64,000 bases of DNA from assembly GCA_018114805.1 (NCBI GenBank), contig CP073042.1, positions 3,472,001-3,536,000 of the forward strand. Direction: 5' to 3'. The notes under the pieces were generated by a model. That model saw only the letters and a list, made by a program, of their open reading frames with translations, did no database searches and was not told the origin of the DNA. This DNA is from Candidatus Streptomyces philanthi (lineage in GTDB: Bacteria > Actinomycetota > Actinomycetes > Streptomycetales > Streptomycetaceae). Position 1 is the first letter of the stretch. Every line of letters begins with the position of its first letter. Positions 54,615 through 64,000 of the stretch are shown piece after piece. The translations under genes were made by a program, and so were the position numbers.

Positions 54615-57392
54615 TTGTCCCCGACCAGCGAGACCGCGAAGGGCGGCCGACGACTCGTGATCGTCGAGTCGCCTGCCAAAGCGAAGACGATCAAGGGCTA
54701 CCTCGGCCCTGGATACGTGGTCGAGGCGAGCGTCGGGCACATTCGCGACCTGCCGAACGGCGCTGCCGAGGTCCCCGCGAAGTACAAGGGCGAGCCGTGG
54801 GCGCGCCTCGGGGTGAACGTCGACGCCGAGTTCCAGCCCATCTATGTCGTCAACCACGACAAGAAGGACCAGGTCAAGAAGCTCAAGGAGCTGTTGGCCG
54901 AGTCGGACGAACTCTTCCTGGCCACCGATGAGGACCGCGAGGGCGAGGCCATCGCGTGGCACCTCCAGGAGGTCCTGAAGCCCAAGGTCCCGGTGCGCCG
55001 GATGGTCTTCCATGAGATCACCAAGGACGCCATCCGGGCCGCCGTGGCCAACCCGCGCGAGCTGAACCAGCGCCTGGTCGAAGCCCAGGAGACCCGCCGC
55101 ATCCTCGACCGGCTGTACGGGTACGAGGTCTCGCCGGTGCTGTGGAAGAAGGTCATGCCGCGGCTGTCGGCGGGCCGGGTGCAGTCGGTGGCGACGCGGC
55201 TGGTCGTGGAGCGGGAGCGGGAGCGCATCGCGTTCCGCTCCGCCGAGTACTGGGAGCTGACCGGCACGTTCGCCACCGGCCGCACCGGCGACGCCAGCGA
55301 CCCCGGCACCCTGGCCGCGCGGCTCGCGTCGGTGGAGGGCCGCCGGGTCGCGCAGGGCCGCGACTTCACCTCGGTCGGTCAGCTCAAGGACGGTTCAGCC
55401 GTCCTTCACCTGGACGAGGCGCAGGCCCGCGCGCTGGCGGCGGCGCTCACCGAGACGAACTTCGCGGTGCGCTCGGTCGAGTCGAAGCCGTACCGCCGCG
55501 CCCCGTACGCCCCGTTCCGCACCACGACGCTGCAGCAGGAGGCCAGCCGGAAGCTGGGCTTCGGTGCGAAGTCGACCATGCAGGTGGCGCAGAAGCTGTA
55601 CGAGAACGGCTTCATCACCTATATGCGTACGGACTCCACCACGCTCTCGGACACCGCGATCACCGCGGCCCGGGCGCAGGTCATGCAGCTCTACGGGGCC
55701 AACTACCTGCCGGACAAGCCGCGCAGCTACGCCGGCAAGGTGAAGAACGCGCAGGAGGCGCACGAGGCGATCCGCCCCTCGGGCGACCGGTTCCGCACGC
55801 CCGCGGAGACGGGGCTCACGGGGGATCAGTTCCGCCTGTACGAGCTGATCTGGAAGCGGACCGTCGCCTCCCAGATGAAGGACGCGGCCGGTGACTCGGT
55901 GACCGTGCGCATCGGCTGCCAGGCCAGCGACGGCCGGGACGTCGAGTTCACGGCCTCGGGCAAGACGATCAGCTTCCACGGCTTCATGAAGGCGTACGTC
56001 GAGGGCGCCGACGACCCGAACGCCGAGCTGGACGACCGCGAGCGCAGGCTGCCGCAGGTCGCCGAGGGCGACCGGCTGACCGCCGAGGAGATCTCGGTCG
56101 ACGGTCACGCCACCAAGCCGCCGGCCCGCTACACCGAGGCGTCGCTGGTCAAGGAGTTGGAAGAGCGCGAGATCGGCCGCCCGTCGACGTACGCGTCGAT
56201 CATCGGGACAATCCTGGACCGTGGCTACGTGTTCAAGAAGGGCACCGCGCTGGTGCCCTCCTTCCTGAGCTTCGCCGTGGTCGGGCTGTTGGAGAAGCAC
56301 TTCGGCCGGCTGGTCGACTACGACTTCACGGCCAAGATGGAGGACGATCTGGACCGGATCGCCGCCGGTCAGGCTCAGGCCGTGCCGTGGTTGCGACGCT
56401 TTTACTTCGGCATTGACCAGAGTGACCCGGCGGCCGGCGACATCGCCGCCTCGCCCGGCGCCGACGTGGCCGGCGACCACCTCGGCGGCCTGAAGAAACT
56501 GGTCACCGACCTCGGCGCGATCGACGCCCGCGAGGTGTCCTCGTTCCCTGTCGGCAACGGCATCGTGCTGCGGGTCGGCCGCTACGGCCCGTACGTCGAG
56601 AAGCCCTCGCCCACGGAGGGCGAGCCCGGGCAGCGCGCGGACGTGCCCGACGAGCTGCCGCCGGACGAGCTGACCGTGGAGTACGCGGAGGAGCTGCTGG
56701 CCAAGCCGAGCGGCGACTTCGAACTCGGCACCGACCCGGACACCGGGCGACAGATCGTCGCCAAGGACGGTCGGTACGGACCGTATGTGACCGAGGTGCT
56801 GCCCGAGGGCACGCCGAAGACCGGCAAGAACGCGGTCAAGCCGCGCACGGCGTCGCTGTTCAAGTCGATGTCGCTGGACACGGTGACGCTGGAGGACGCG
56901 CTCAAGCTGATGTCGCTGCCGCGCGTGGTGGGCGTCGACCCGCAGAGCGGCGAGGAGATCACGGCGCAGAACGGCCGCTACGGGCCGTACCTGAAGAAGG
57001 GCACCGACTCGCGATCGATCGAGACCGAGGACCAGCTCTTCACGATCACTCTTGACGAGGCGCTGGCCATCTACGCCCAGCCTAAGCAGCGTGGCCGGGC
57101 CGCGGCGAAGCCGCCGCTCAAGGAGCTGGGCACCGACCCGGTGAGCGAGCGCCCGGTGGTGGTGAAGGACGGCCGGTTCGGCCCGTACGTCACCGACGGC
57201 GAGACCAACGCCACGCTGCGCCGCGACAACGACGTCGAGACGATCACGCCCGAGCGCGGCTACGAGCTGCTCGCGGAGAAGCGCGCCAAGGGGCCGGTGA
57301 AGAAGAAGACGGCCAAGAAGGCACCGGCGAAGAAGTCCACCGCGAAGAAGGCTGCGACGGCGACCAGGTCGTCGGGCGACGCGTCGGAGTAA
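54615..57392 (+). CDS. topA: DNA topoisomerase I
   Basis: A 925-residue type IA topoisomerase that relaxes negative supercoils. The TOPRIM domain has RLVIVESPAKAKTIKGYLGP and the acidic triad LATDEDREGEAIAWHLQEVL. The active-site Tyr is in ENGFITYMRTDSTTLS. Four C-terminal repeats carry RVGRYGPYV, KDGRYGPYV, NGRYGPYL and KDGRFGPYV in place of Cys4 zinc fingers, as usual in actinobacteria. The Lys/Ala-rich end (KKKTAKKAPAKKSTAKKAA), which in Streptomyces aids processivity, is short at about 30 residues. The start is the TTG at 54615 (SPTSETAKGGRRLVIVE), matching homologues, with GAGAGAAG upstream. The frame is intact. Confidence 0.96.
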   Translation: MSPTSETAKGGRRLVIVESPAKAKTIKGYLGPGYVVEASVGHIRDLPNGAAEVPAKYKGEPWARLGVNVDAEFQPIYVVNHDKKDQVKKLKELLAESDELFLATDEDREGEAIAWHLQEVLKPKVPVRRMVFHEITKDAIRAAVANPRELNQRLVEAQETRRILDRLYGYEVSPVLWKKVMPRLSAGRVQSVATRLVVERERERIAFRSAEYWELTGTFATGRTGDASDPGTLAARLASVEGRRVAQGRDFTSVGQLKDGSAVLHLDEAQARALAAALTETNFAVRSVESKPYRRAPYAPFRTTTLQQEASRKLGFGAKSTMQVAQKLYENGFITYMRTDSTTLSDTAITAARAQVMQLYGANYLPDKPRSYAGKVKNAQEAHEAIRPSGDRFRTPAETGLTGDQFRLYELIWKRTVASQMKDAAGDSVTVRIGCQASDGRDVEFTASGKTISFHGFMKAYVEGADDPNAELDDRERRLPQVAEGDRLTAEEISVDGHATKPPARYTEASLVKELEEREIGRPSTYASIIGTILDRGYVFKKGTALVPSFLSFAVVGLLEKHFGRLVDYDFTAKMEDDLDRIAAGQAQAVPWLRRFYFGIDQSDPAAGDIAASPGADVAGDHLGGLKKLVTDLGAIDAREVSSFPVGNGIVLRVGRYGPYVEKPSPTEGEPGQRADVPDELPPDELTVEYAEELLAKPSGDFELGTDPDTGRQIVAKDGRYGPYVTEVLPEGTPKTGKNAVKPRTASLFKSMSLDTVTLEDALKLMSLPRVVGVDPQSGEEITAQNGRYGPYLKKGTDSRSIETEDQLFTITLDEALAIYAQPKQRGRAAAKPPLKELGTDPVSERPVVVKDGRFGPYVTDGETNATLRRDNDVETITPERGYELLAEKRAKGPVKKKTAKKAPAKKSTAKKAATATRSSGDASE

Positions 57393-57767
57393 CGCACGCG
57401 CGTACGCACGGCGGCCCGTTTCCGCGCCCAGGGGCTGCCCGTTTCCGTGCGGCGGGCTGCGCGGCCGCGCGCCCGCCGCGTACGCCCCGCGCGTTCGGCG
57501 GGAGCCGCGCGACCCGGCGATCCGACGGGGTGGCGGCGTGGGGGGCGCAGCGGCGCGGTGGCCGGATCGTGTGGTCCGTGGCCGAGCTCGGACGGGCGGT
57601 CACGGCGGATTCCGTGGCGCGCGACGGGCTCACGCGCCCCTGTGCGACCCCCTCAGGGGCTGGTTCGCCCTGCTGTGACCGACTCGTCCGGGCGTATGCC
57701 GCGATGCGCCCGTCCACATGTTCGGGCTCGGGCACGGCAATTCGTGTGACCCGGATAGGCTGGAGGG
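57393..57767. other. Intergenic region between topA and the kinase fusion
   Basis: About 375 bases, GC-rich at first, with some relief near 57700-57760 before the start codon. No gene and no clean terminator hairpin. Confidence 0.4.
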
Positions 57768-60700
57768 ATGACGCGAACCGAGCAGCCAACGGCCGTCAGA
57801 TCCTCAGCCGGCGCTCTCGCCGCGTACTCCCGCGAGCGCGCCGTACGAGCGTTGCTTCACTACCCACCGCTGCGACGGCTGTGGAGTGCACAGTTCGTCA
57901 GCGGCATCGGCGACGCGCTAGCCGTGCTGGCGTTGCTGGCGCTGTCGTTCCAGGCGGCGGTGGCGGCGGGCGCGTTCGGCGGCGGGTATCGCGGTGCGGC
58001 GCTTGCCATCGCCGCGGTGTTCGGCGCCCGGTTGCTGGCCACGCTGCTGTTCGGCGCGGTGTTGCTCGGGCCGCTGGCCTCGCTGATCAGCCCCTCCGGA
58101 CCGCTCGACCGGCGCTGGACCATGATCGGCGCCGACGGGGTGCGGCTCGTACTCCTGGTGATCGCCCCGCTGTGGATCGACTGGATGCCGGCCGACGCCG
58201 TGGCATCGCTCCTCGTCATGGCCTTTGTGGTGGGCGTGGCCGAGCGGCTGTGGACGGTGGCCAAGGACGGCGCGGCCCCGGCGCTGCTGCCGCCGCCCCC
58301 ACTGGAGGGCGCGGCGGTACGATTGCTGCCCGACCACCTCGACGCGTTGCGGAGGCTCTCGCTCCGCACCACCGCCGTCTCGCTGCCGATCGCCGCGGCC
58401 GGCATGCTCGTCGTCACCCTGCTGAGCAACGTGCTCGGCTCCGGCATCGACTGGTTCCACCAGCACCAGCCGGCGCTGGCCTCGTACGTCGCCGCCGGCC
58501 TCTTCGCGGCCTCGGTCTCCGTCCTCTTCTTCCTGGAACTGCCCGGCGCGCAGGCCACTCGCGCGCGCTCCCCGCTGGAGGGCCTGCGCCGGCCCAAGGT
58601 CCCGGTGCGCGGGGCGGGCGGCGCCCGGCACACCGCGCCCGACAAGGGGCGCACGGGTGCGATCCCGGTGCTCGTGCCGGCGTGCGCGGCGGTGGCCGGT
58701 GCGATGGCCGCGGCCTTCGGCGTCGCCCCGCTCCAGGCCGCTGACCTCGGCGGCGGGCCGGTCGGGTTCTCGCTGCTCGCGCTGGTGATCGCCGGCGGTC
58801 CGGTGATCGGCGTACGGTGCGCGCCACGGGTGCTGCCCGCGCTCTCGCGCCGGCGCCTGTTCGCGCTCGCGATTACGGCCACCGGGCTCGCGCTGCTCGC
58901 CACCGGCCTGGTCCCCGACCCGGCGACGGTACTGCTGTTGGCGCTGCTCGCGGGCGTCGCGGCGGGGATCGCGGCGAACGTCGGGCACACGCTGCTCGAC
59001 CAGGAGACCGAGGAGTCGCGGCGGACACGCACGACGGAGCACCTGCATGCGGTCGTCCGGGTCGCGCTCGCGCTCGGCGTGCTCGCCGCCCCGCTGCTGG
59101 CCGCCGCGATCGGCCCGCACCGGCTGGAGAACGGCGACTTCGTCTTCGCGCACGGCGGCGCGGCGTTCACGTTGATGCTGGTGGGCGCGCTGCTGCTGCC
59201 GGTGGCCGCGCTGGTGCTCGGCAAGACCGACGACCGGCAGGGCGTGCCGTTGCGGCGCGACCTGCGGGATGCGGTGCGCGGCGGCGAGCCGGCGGAGGCG
59301 CCGGCCGCGAACGGCTTCTTCATCGCCTTCGAGGGCGGCGACGGGGCGGGTAAGTCGACGCAGGTCACAGCGGTCGCGGAGTGGATTCGCAGCAAGGGTC
59401 ACGAGGTCGTGGTCACCCGCGAGCCGGGCGCCACCGCGATCGGCAAGCGGCTGCGCTCGATCCTGCTCGACGTCGCCAGCGCGGGGCTCTCGCACCGCGC
59501 CGAGGCGCTGCTGTACGCGGCGGACCGGGCCGAGCACGTGGACTCGGTCGTGCGGCCCGCGCTGGAGCGTGGCGCCGTCGTGATCTCGGACCGCTACATC
59601 GACTCGTCGGTGGCGTACCAGGGCGCCGGGCGTGACCTGTCGCCGACCGAGATCGCCCGTATCTCGCGCTGGGCGACGGACGGTCTCGTTCCGCATCTGA
59701 CGGTGCTGCTCGACGTCTCCCCCGAGGCCGCCCGCGAGCGGTTCACGGAGGCGCCCGACCGGCTGGAGTCCGAGCCCGCCGAGTTCCACCAGCGGGTGCG
59801 GGCCGCGTTCCTGACGCTGGCCGCGGCGGCCCCGGCGCGTTACCTGGTGGTCGACGCCACCCAGGAGCCCGAGGCCGTCAGCACGGTCGTACGGCACCGC
59901 CTCGACCAGGTGCTGCCGCTGTCGCAGGCCGAGATCGAGGCCCGCGAGGAGGCGCGCAGGAAGGCGGAGGAAGAGGCCCGCCGCAAGGCCGAGGAGGAGG
60001 CTGCGCGCAAGGCCGAGGAGGAGCGGCTGGAGCGCGAGCGGCAGGAACAGCTCGCCCGGCTGCGGGCCGAGGAAGAGGAGTGCAAGCGCCGCGAGGCCGA
60101 GGAGGCCAAGCGCTTGGAGGCCGAGCGGCAGGCTGAGGAGGCCCGGCGGCGGGCCGAGGCCGAGGCGCGGCGGCTGGAGAAGCAGCGCAAGGCGGAGGAG
60201 GCGCTGCTCCGCGCCGAGCAGGCGCGCCTGGCCGCCGAGGCGGCTGCCCCGCTGCCGGAGCCGGGGCTCGGCGGCGCGCCGGGCGCGACCGACACGGCGC
60301 TGCCGCAGCCCGGCCGGCCGAGTGCGCGGGACGAGGCGCCCACGGTGCCGACGCCGCTGGTCAAGCCGTCCGACAAGGGTGCGGGCGGACCGGTGGGTAC
60401 GGCCGCGGCGGGCGCCGGTGAGGCCCCGGCGACCCCGCCCCCTGGGCTCTCCGCCGCCAAGCCCCGGGCTGCCGCTGGCCCCGACGCGCCGGAGACGGTC
60501 GAGACGCCGCGGATAGACCCGCGGGCGCCGCGACCGGACGCTGCCGTCGGCGGCGCGGGCGGTGGCGCGCGGAGCGATGTGGCCGACGACGCGACGTGGG
60601 TGCTGCCGCGCGTACGCCCCGAGGCGGACTCCCCGGCGCAGGGCGCGCCCAGCGCGCCGGGGGCACGCGAGACGGGTGCGGTCCGCGATGCGGGTGCGGC

Positions 60701-61376
60701 ACGCGACACGCGCGAGGCCGACGGTGCGCGGGACCCGCGTGAGGCCGTGGGTGCGCGTGAGGCCGCTGGTACGCGCGAGTCGCGGGAGACGTGGGACACG
60801 GAGGAGACCACGCAACTGCCGACGCCGCCCCAGCCGGACACGCCCACGGGCGCGATGGACGAGACGGCCGTGCTGCCCGCGGTCGGCGCCGAGGGCGCGC
60901 GTCCGGAGGCCGAGCGCCCGACGGACCCCGCGGACCGGGTGCCGCCGTGGATGTTCCGGCCCGAGTCCGACGCCGCCGACGGCGGGCGTCAGGCCGCCCC
61001 GGAATCCGGCAACGAGCGCACGCGGGAGCTGCCGCAGTTCGACCCTACACAGGCCGGCGCGGAGCAGGCGGGCGATCCGGGAGCGGACCCGCACGGCCGC
61101 AAGCGGCGCCGCCCCGAGTGGGCCGAGGAGACCCCGCTGGACGACCTGCCGACGCTGGCCGACGAACTCCTTGGCCCGCACGACGCGGCAGGTGGCGGCC
61201 ACTACGCCCTGCCCGAGGAGCGCCACCAGGGCGCCTACCACGGGCCCCAGGCCGGTCACGACGTCAGCGATCACTCACCGGGCGAGCAGCCCGGGCAGCG
61301 GGACCCCGGCAGTCGGGGCGGCACGGGCGACGGTCGCCCGGGCAGTGGCCGCAGGGGCTGGGGCCGCAAGGGCTGA
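57768..61376 (+). CDS. tmk: Membrane transporter-like domain fused to thymidylate kinase, with coiled-coil and disordered tail
   Basis: A 1202-residue fusion with an intact frame. Residues about 30-490 are an MFS-like set of about 10-12 membrane segments (SAQFVSGIGDALAVLALLAL and others). Residues about 513-715 form the dTMP kinase: P-loop FFIAFEGGDGAGKSTQVTA, TREPGATAIGKRLRSILLD, and VVISDRYIDSSVAYQGAGRD. It phosphorylates dTMP on the way to dTTP. Residues about 718-825 are a charged heptad helix of repeated (R/K)KAEEEA units, a clear coiled coil. The last 375 residues are Pro/Gly/Asp/Arg-rich and disordered. Streptomyces relatives share this membrane-kinase layout. It precedes holB. Confidence 0.92.
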   Translation: MTRTEQPTAVRSSAGALAAYSRERAVRALLHYPPLRRLWSAQFVSGIGDALAVLALLALSFQAAVAAGAFGGGYRGAALAIAAVFGARLLATLLFGAVLLGPLASLISPSGPLDRRWTMIGADGVRLVLLVIAPLWIDWMPADAVASLLVMAFVVGVAERLWTVAKDGAAPALLPPPPLEGAAVRLLPDHLDALRRLSLRTTAVSLPIAAAGMLVVTLLSNVLGSGIDWFHQHQPALASYVAAGLFAASVSVLFFLELPGAQATRARSPLEGLRRPKVPVRGAGGARHTAPDKGRTGAIPVLVPACAAVAGAMAAAFGVAPLQAADLGGGPVGFSLLALVIAGGPVIGVRCAPRVLPALSRRRLFALAITATGLALLATGLVPDPATVLLLALLAGVAAGIAANVGHTLLDQETEESRRTRTTEHLHAVVRVALALGVLAAPLLAAAIGPHRLENGDFVFAHGGAAFTLMLVGALLLPVAALVLGKTDDRQGVPLRRDLRDAVRGGEPAEAPAANGFFIAFEGGDGAGKSTQVTAVAEWIRSKGHEVVVTREPGATAIGKRLRSILLDVASAGLSHRAEALLYAADRAEHVDSVVRPALERGAVVISDRYIDSSVAYQGAGRDLSPTEIARISRWATDGLVPHLTVLLDVSPEAARERFTEAPDRLESEPAEFHQRVRAAFLTLAAAAPARYLVVDATQEPEAVSTVVRHRLDQVLPLSQAEIEAREEARRKAEEEARRKAEEEAARKAEEERLERERQEQLARLRAEEEECKRREAEEAKRLEAERQAEEARRRAEAEARRLEKQRKAEEALLRAEQARLAAEAAAPLPEPGLGGAPGATDTALPQPGRPSARDEAPTVPTPLVKPSDKGAGGPVGTAAAGAGEAPATPPPGLSAAKPRAAAGPDAPETVETPRIDPRAPRPDAAVGGAGGGARSDVADDATWVLPRVRPEADSPAQGAPSAPGARETGAVRDAGAARDTREADGARDPREAVGAREAAGTRESRETWDTEETTQLPTPPQPDTPTGAMDETAVLPAVGAEGARPEAERPTDPADRVPPWMFRPESDAADGGRQAAPESGNERTRELPQFDPTQAGAEQAGDPGADPHGRKRRRPEWAEETPLDDLPTLADELLGPHDAAGGGHYALPEERHQGAYHGPQAGHDVSDHSPGEQPGQRDPGSRGGTGDGRPGSGRRGWGRKG

Positions 61377-61785
61377 GCCGGACGCGGTCGGCCCCGAGGG
61401 CGGGGCACGGGCCCGCCCCACCCGCCGCCGGTGGGTGATGCCGCAGGTCACCACGGGTGCGGCCGGCATTGTCAGTGCCGTACTCCACAATGGTTGGCGG
61501 ATGGGCGAACCGGCCGCCGCGACGGTCGGAGCGCCTGCGGCGCACCCGTCGACGCGCTGACGCGTTGGCTCGTTAAGGCGTCAACCTGTTGGCGCCAGTG
61601 CGGGTGCGGGTGGGTGCCGCTCGGCGGTGCGGCAGGCGGGGGAGGAGGCCGCCCGGCGTGAAACGCGAGTAGCGCGCGGAGTGGCGCGTCGCGTGACGGC
61701 GGTGCGGGACAGCGGGGGCGCGAGACGACGGGCCACGGGGACAGGCGGGGCACGGCAGCAGGTACGGCAGGCAGGGAGAAGCGTC
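61377..61785. other. Intergenic region with a probable terminator
   Basis: About 410 bases between tmk and holB. GGGCGGG near 61399 can pair with CCCGCCC near 61413 (a 7-bp stem), a possible tmk terminator. Nothing else is assigned. Confidence 0.45.
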
Positions 61786-63042
61786 ATGGCGGTGTGGGAC
61801 GACCTGGTGGGGCAGGGCCGGGTCGCTGAGCAGCTCGCCGCTGCCGCGCAGGACGCGGACGCGCTGTTCACGGACGCCTCGACCGCGGACGCAGCGCCTC
61901 CGGGCGGCTCGGCCGCCGGGGCGAGCCGCCCGACGCGGCGCCCGTCGGGCGCGAAGATGACGCACGCCTGGCTGTTCACGGGCCCGCCCGGCTCCGGCCG
62001 CTCGACGGCGGTTCGCGCCTTCGCGGCGGCCCTGCAGTGCGTCAGCCCAGACCGCGCGCTGGGCGGAGCACCGGGCTGCGGCTTCTGCGACGGCTGCCAC
62101 ACCGCCCTGATCGGTACGCACGCGGATGTCGAGGTGGTCCGTACGGACATGCTGAGCATCGGTGTGAAGGAGACCCGCGACCTGGTGCGCCGGGCCCAGC
62201 TCTCCCCGGCCAGCGGGCGCTGGCAGGTCATCGTCCTGGAGGACGCCGACCGGCTGACCGAGGGCGCGGGCAACGTACTGCTCAAGGCGATCGAGGAGCC
62301 CGCACCGCGCACCGTGTGGCTGCTGTGCGCCCCCTCCCTGGAAGACGTGCTGCCGACGATCCGTTCCCGTTGCCGTCACCTCATCCTGCGCACCCCGCCG
62401 GTGGAGGCCGTCGCTGACGTGCTCGTACGGCGCGACGGCATCGACCCCGAGCGGGCCGCGGTCGCCGCGCGCGCCACGCAGGGGCACATCGGCCGGGCCC
62501 GCCGGCTGGCCACGGACGAGCGCGCCCGGGCCCACCGCGCCGCCGTGCTGTCGGTGCCCCTGCGGGTGGACGACGTCGGCGGCTGCCTCAAGGCCGCGCA
62601 GGAGCTGGTGGACGCCGCGACCGAGGAGGCCAAGCAGCTCGCCGAGGAGGCCGACACGAAGGAGACGGAGGAGCTGCGCGCCGCGCTCGGGGCGGCGGCG
62701 GGCACCGGCGGCCGGCTGCCGCGCGGCACGGCCGGTGTCATGAAGGACCTGCAGGACCGGCAGAAGCGCCGTTCGACGCGCACCCAGCGCGACAGCCTCG
62801 ACCTCGCCCTCACCGACCTCACGGCGTTCTACCGCGACGTGCTCGCCTTGCAGTTCGGCTCGCAGGTGGCCATAGCCAACGCCGAGCAGCGCGACGCGCT
62901 GGAGCGCATCGCGGCGAACTCCAGGCCCGAGCGGACGCTGCGCCGGATAGAGGCGATCCGCGCCTGCCGCGAGGCGCTCGACCGGAACGTGGCGCCGCTC
63001 CTCGCGGTCGAGGCCATGACCCTGTCCCTGCGCGCGGGCTGA
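61786..63042 (+). CDS. holB: DNA polymerase III delta-prime subunit
   Basis: A 418-residue AAA+ clamp-loader subunit. MAVWDDLVGQGRVAEQLAAA is the N-terminus, followed by an Ala/Gly-rich insertion. The P-loop is altered (FTGPPGSGRSTAVRAFAAAL), a zinc knuckle includes GCGFCDGCH, and the sensor region has VIVLEDADRLTEGAGNVLLK with the SRC motif TIRSRCRHLILR. The C-terminal collar domain reads RDVLALQFGSQVAIANAEQR. It works with gamma/tau and delta to load the sliding clamp. ATG 61786 has GGGAGAAG upstream. The tmk-holB order is widely conserved in bacteria. Confidence 0.95.
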   Translation: MAVWDDLVGQGRVAEQLAAAAQDADALFTDASTADAAPPGGSAAGASRPTRRPSGAKMTHAWLFTGPPGSGRSTAVRAFAAALQCVSPDRALGGAPGCGFCDGCHTALIGTHADVEVVRTDMLSIGVKETRDLVRRAQLSPASGRWQVIVLEDADRLTEGAGNVLLKAIEEPAPRTVWLLCAPSLEDVLPTIRSRCRHLILRTPPVEAVADVLVRRDGIDPERAAVAARATQGHIGRARRLATDERARAHRAAVLSVPLRVDDVGGCLKAAQELVDAATEEAKQLAEEADTKETEELRAALGAAAGTGGRLPRGTAGVMKDLQDRQKRRSTRTQRDSLDLALTDLTAFYRDVLALQFGSQVAIANAEQRDALERIAANSRPERTLRRIEAIRACREALDRNVAPLLAVEAMTLSLRAG

Positions 63043-63344
63043 CCCGCCCGCCGCACCCTCACACCCTCGTCCGCGCGCCCCGCCGCCCGTACGGCCCCCG
63101 TCGGGGGGCCTACGACACAGCCTCGCCGCGGCCGGGCCCGCGCCGCCACCGCCCCGCCCTGGCCGGGCTGGGCCGGGCCGGTGGGACGGGACCGGTCGAG
63201 GGCTGCTTCAGCGTGACGTTCACTCGTACGGAGGCCAGAAATAGCAACGGTGTGTACCCGTGTCGATACTTTCCGACTCGCGGTGCGCGACCGCCTATGT
63301 GCGGCTGACGCGCGTCCACGCCGCGTACGACTGAGGGGTCGACG
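63043..63344. other. Promoter region of the peptidase gene
   Basis: About 300 bases. AT content rises near 63220-63280 (AGAAATAGCAACGG), consistent with a promoter. No RNA gene or hairpin is clear. Confidence 0.4.
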
Positions 63345-64000
63345 ATGGATACGAGCCGCTTGTTCCGTACCTCCGGGACCGTGGTCGCGGCAGCGGCGCT
63401 GCTGGTCTCCGGCTGTTCGTCGAGCGGCGTCCCGTCCCCTGGCTCGGTGGCCTCGGCCTCCACGTCGAGACCGCTTCCGCCCGCGCCCGGCAGCGAGCAC
63501 GGGCGGCCGGGCGAGGTCGCCGAGCGCGGCGGGAGCGACGACGGCGCGCGCCGGGTGGAGCCCCGGGCTCACGAGACGGGAGCGCCCGACGCGTGGTCCG
63601 GAGACAGCCGCACCGCCACCGCCCTGCGCCCGCTGCCGCCCGCGGTCCCGTCCCCGCTCAGGGGCTACTACGAGCAGCGTCTGCGTTGGCGGCCGTGCGG
63701 GCCCAGCGGGTTCGAGTGCGCCACGCTGCGGGTCCCGCTGGACTACGAGCGGCCGGGCGCCGACCGCGACGTGCGGCTCGGCGTCTCCCGCAAACGGGCC
63801 ACCGACGGGCCGCGCCGGCTGGGTTCGCTGCTGGTCAACCCGGGCGGACCGGGCGGCTCGGCGATCGGCTACCTCCAGGCGTACGCGGGGATCGGCTACC
63901 CGGGCGCCGTGCGGGTGCGGTACGACATGGTGGCGTCCGATCCGCGCGGGGTGGGGCGCAGCGAGCCGGTGCGGTGCCTGTCGGACCGCGAGATGGACGC
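63345..64000 (+). CDS. Secreted alpha/beta-hydrolase (S33-type tripeptidyl aminopeptidase-like), 5' part
   Basis: The frame runs off the right edge after 218 residues. MDTSRLFRTSGTVVAAAALL, then LVSGC, is a lipoprotein signal. After a disordered linker of about 75 residues comes the domain start YYEQRLRWRPCGPSGFECAT, then VPLDYERPGADRDVRLGVSR. The oxyanion-hole segment is SLLVNPGGPGGSAIGYLQAY, followed by VRYDMVASDPRGVGRSEPV. This is the SlpD/SlpE or mycobacterial Hip1/CaeA type, which cleaves tripeptides or esters outside the cell. The catalytic Ser lies beyond the window. GAGGGG precedes the ATG. Confidence 0.88.
   Translation, partial: MDTSRLFRTSGTVVAAAALLVSGCSSSGVPSPGSVASASTSRPLPPAPGSEHGRPGEVAERGGSDDGARRVEPRAHETGAPDAWSGDSRTATALRPLPPAVPSPLRGYYEQRLRWRPCGPSGFECATLRVPLDYERPGADRDVRLGVSRKRATDGPRRLGSLLVNPGGPGGSAIGYLQAYAGIGYPGAVRVRYDMVASDPRGVGRSEPVRCLSDREMD

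Noticed and set aside
57918..61274. Minus-strand open frame of 1118 codons
   Set aside because: Antisense to the thymidylate kinase fusion; Arg/Gly/Gln-rich, with repeats that mirror the coiled coil.

Overview
The window is a stretch of a high-GC actinobacterial chromosome, almost certainly Streptomyces. Codon third positions are nearly all G or C. GTG and TTG starts are frequent. Development genes typical of Streptomyces are present: wblA, bldG with its ATP-binding partner, and a Streptomyces-type crp. As far as I can recall the orders, the gene order from the metallophosphoesterase (6.4 kb) to the right end follows both the S. coelicolor SCO3540-SCO3582 neighbourhood and, in large part, the M. 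tuberculosis Rv3644c-Rv3683 neighbourhood. That shared order supports many of the names given here.

Region by region. 1-6.1 kb is an accessory segment of visibly lower GC in places. It holds the tip of a ketosynthase gene, a cupin (JmjC-like) gene, an aldo/keto reductase gene and a convergent kinase-like gene, all with interrupted frames, and a CoiA-like protein with a duplicated module. It ends at a tRNA-Pro(CGG) gene whose 3' end faces the accessory segment, as at an integration site. 6.4-11.1 kb: metallophosphoesterase, YqeY, a class A penicillin-binding protein and WblA. 12-15 kb: two ArsA/Get3-like ATPases. 15-18.9 kb: DUF4177 protein, RidA, AraC/VOC pair, Nudix and metallo-beta-lactamase-fold proteins. 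19.4-30 kb: Crp, endonuclease III, CoA-type Nudix, MarP-like membrane protease, epoxide-hydrolase-like protein with a holin-like membrane protein, NhaA antiporter and acetyl-CoA synthetase. 30-38 kb: SulP-carbonic anhydrase fusion, deacetylase lipoprotein, CooC-like ATPase with a small partner, Fic-like protein and HAD phosphatase. 38.3-43.7 kb: a Ssd/Tad-type operon. 43.8-51.7 kb: DEAD/DEAH helicase, BldG and its partner, proton-pumping pyrophosphatase and a small lipoprotein. 52-64 kb: methyltransferase, topoisomerase I, a membrane-thymidylate kinase fusion, the DNA polymerase III delta-prime subunit and the start of a secreted peptidase.

How the genes work together: the window mixes housekeeping functions (DNA replication and repair, cell wall, acetate activation, ion and pH homeostasis) with regulators of development (WblA, BldG, Crp, Ssd). 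Several sets look translationally coupled: nth with the CoA-Nudix, DUF4177 with RidA, the Nudix with the MBL protein, holin with hydrolase, and ssd-tadA-tadB.

An important caveat: many strongly conserved genes carry single-base indels, often in homopolymer runs, or single nonsense codons. This pattern looks more like residual sequencing error than real decay. I therefore keep such genes as CDS and give the position of each interruption. I found no CRISPR array, no recognisable transposase or integrase, and one tRNA.
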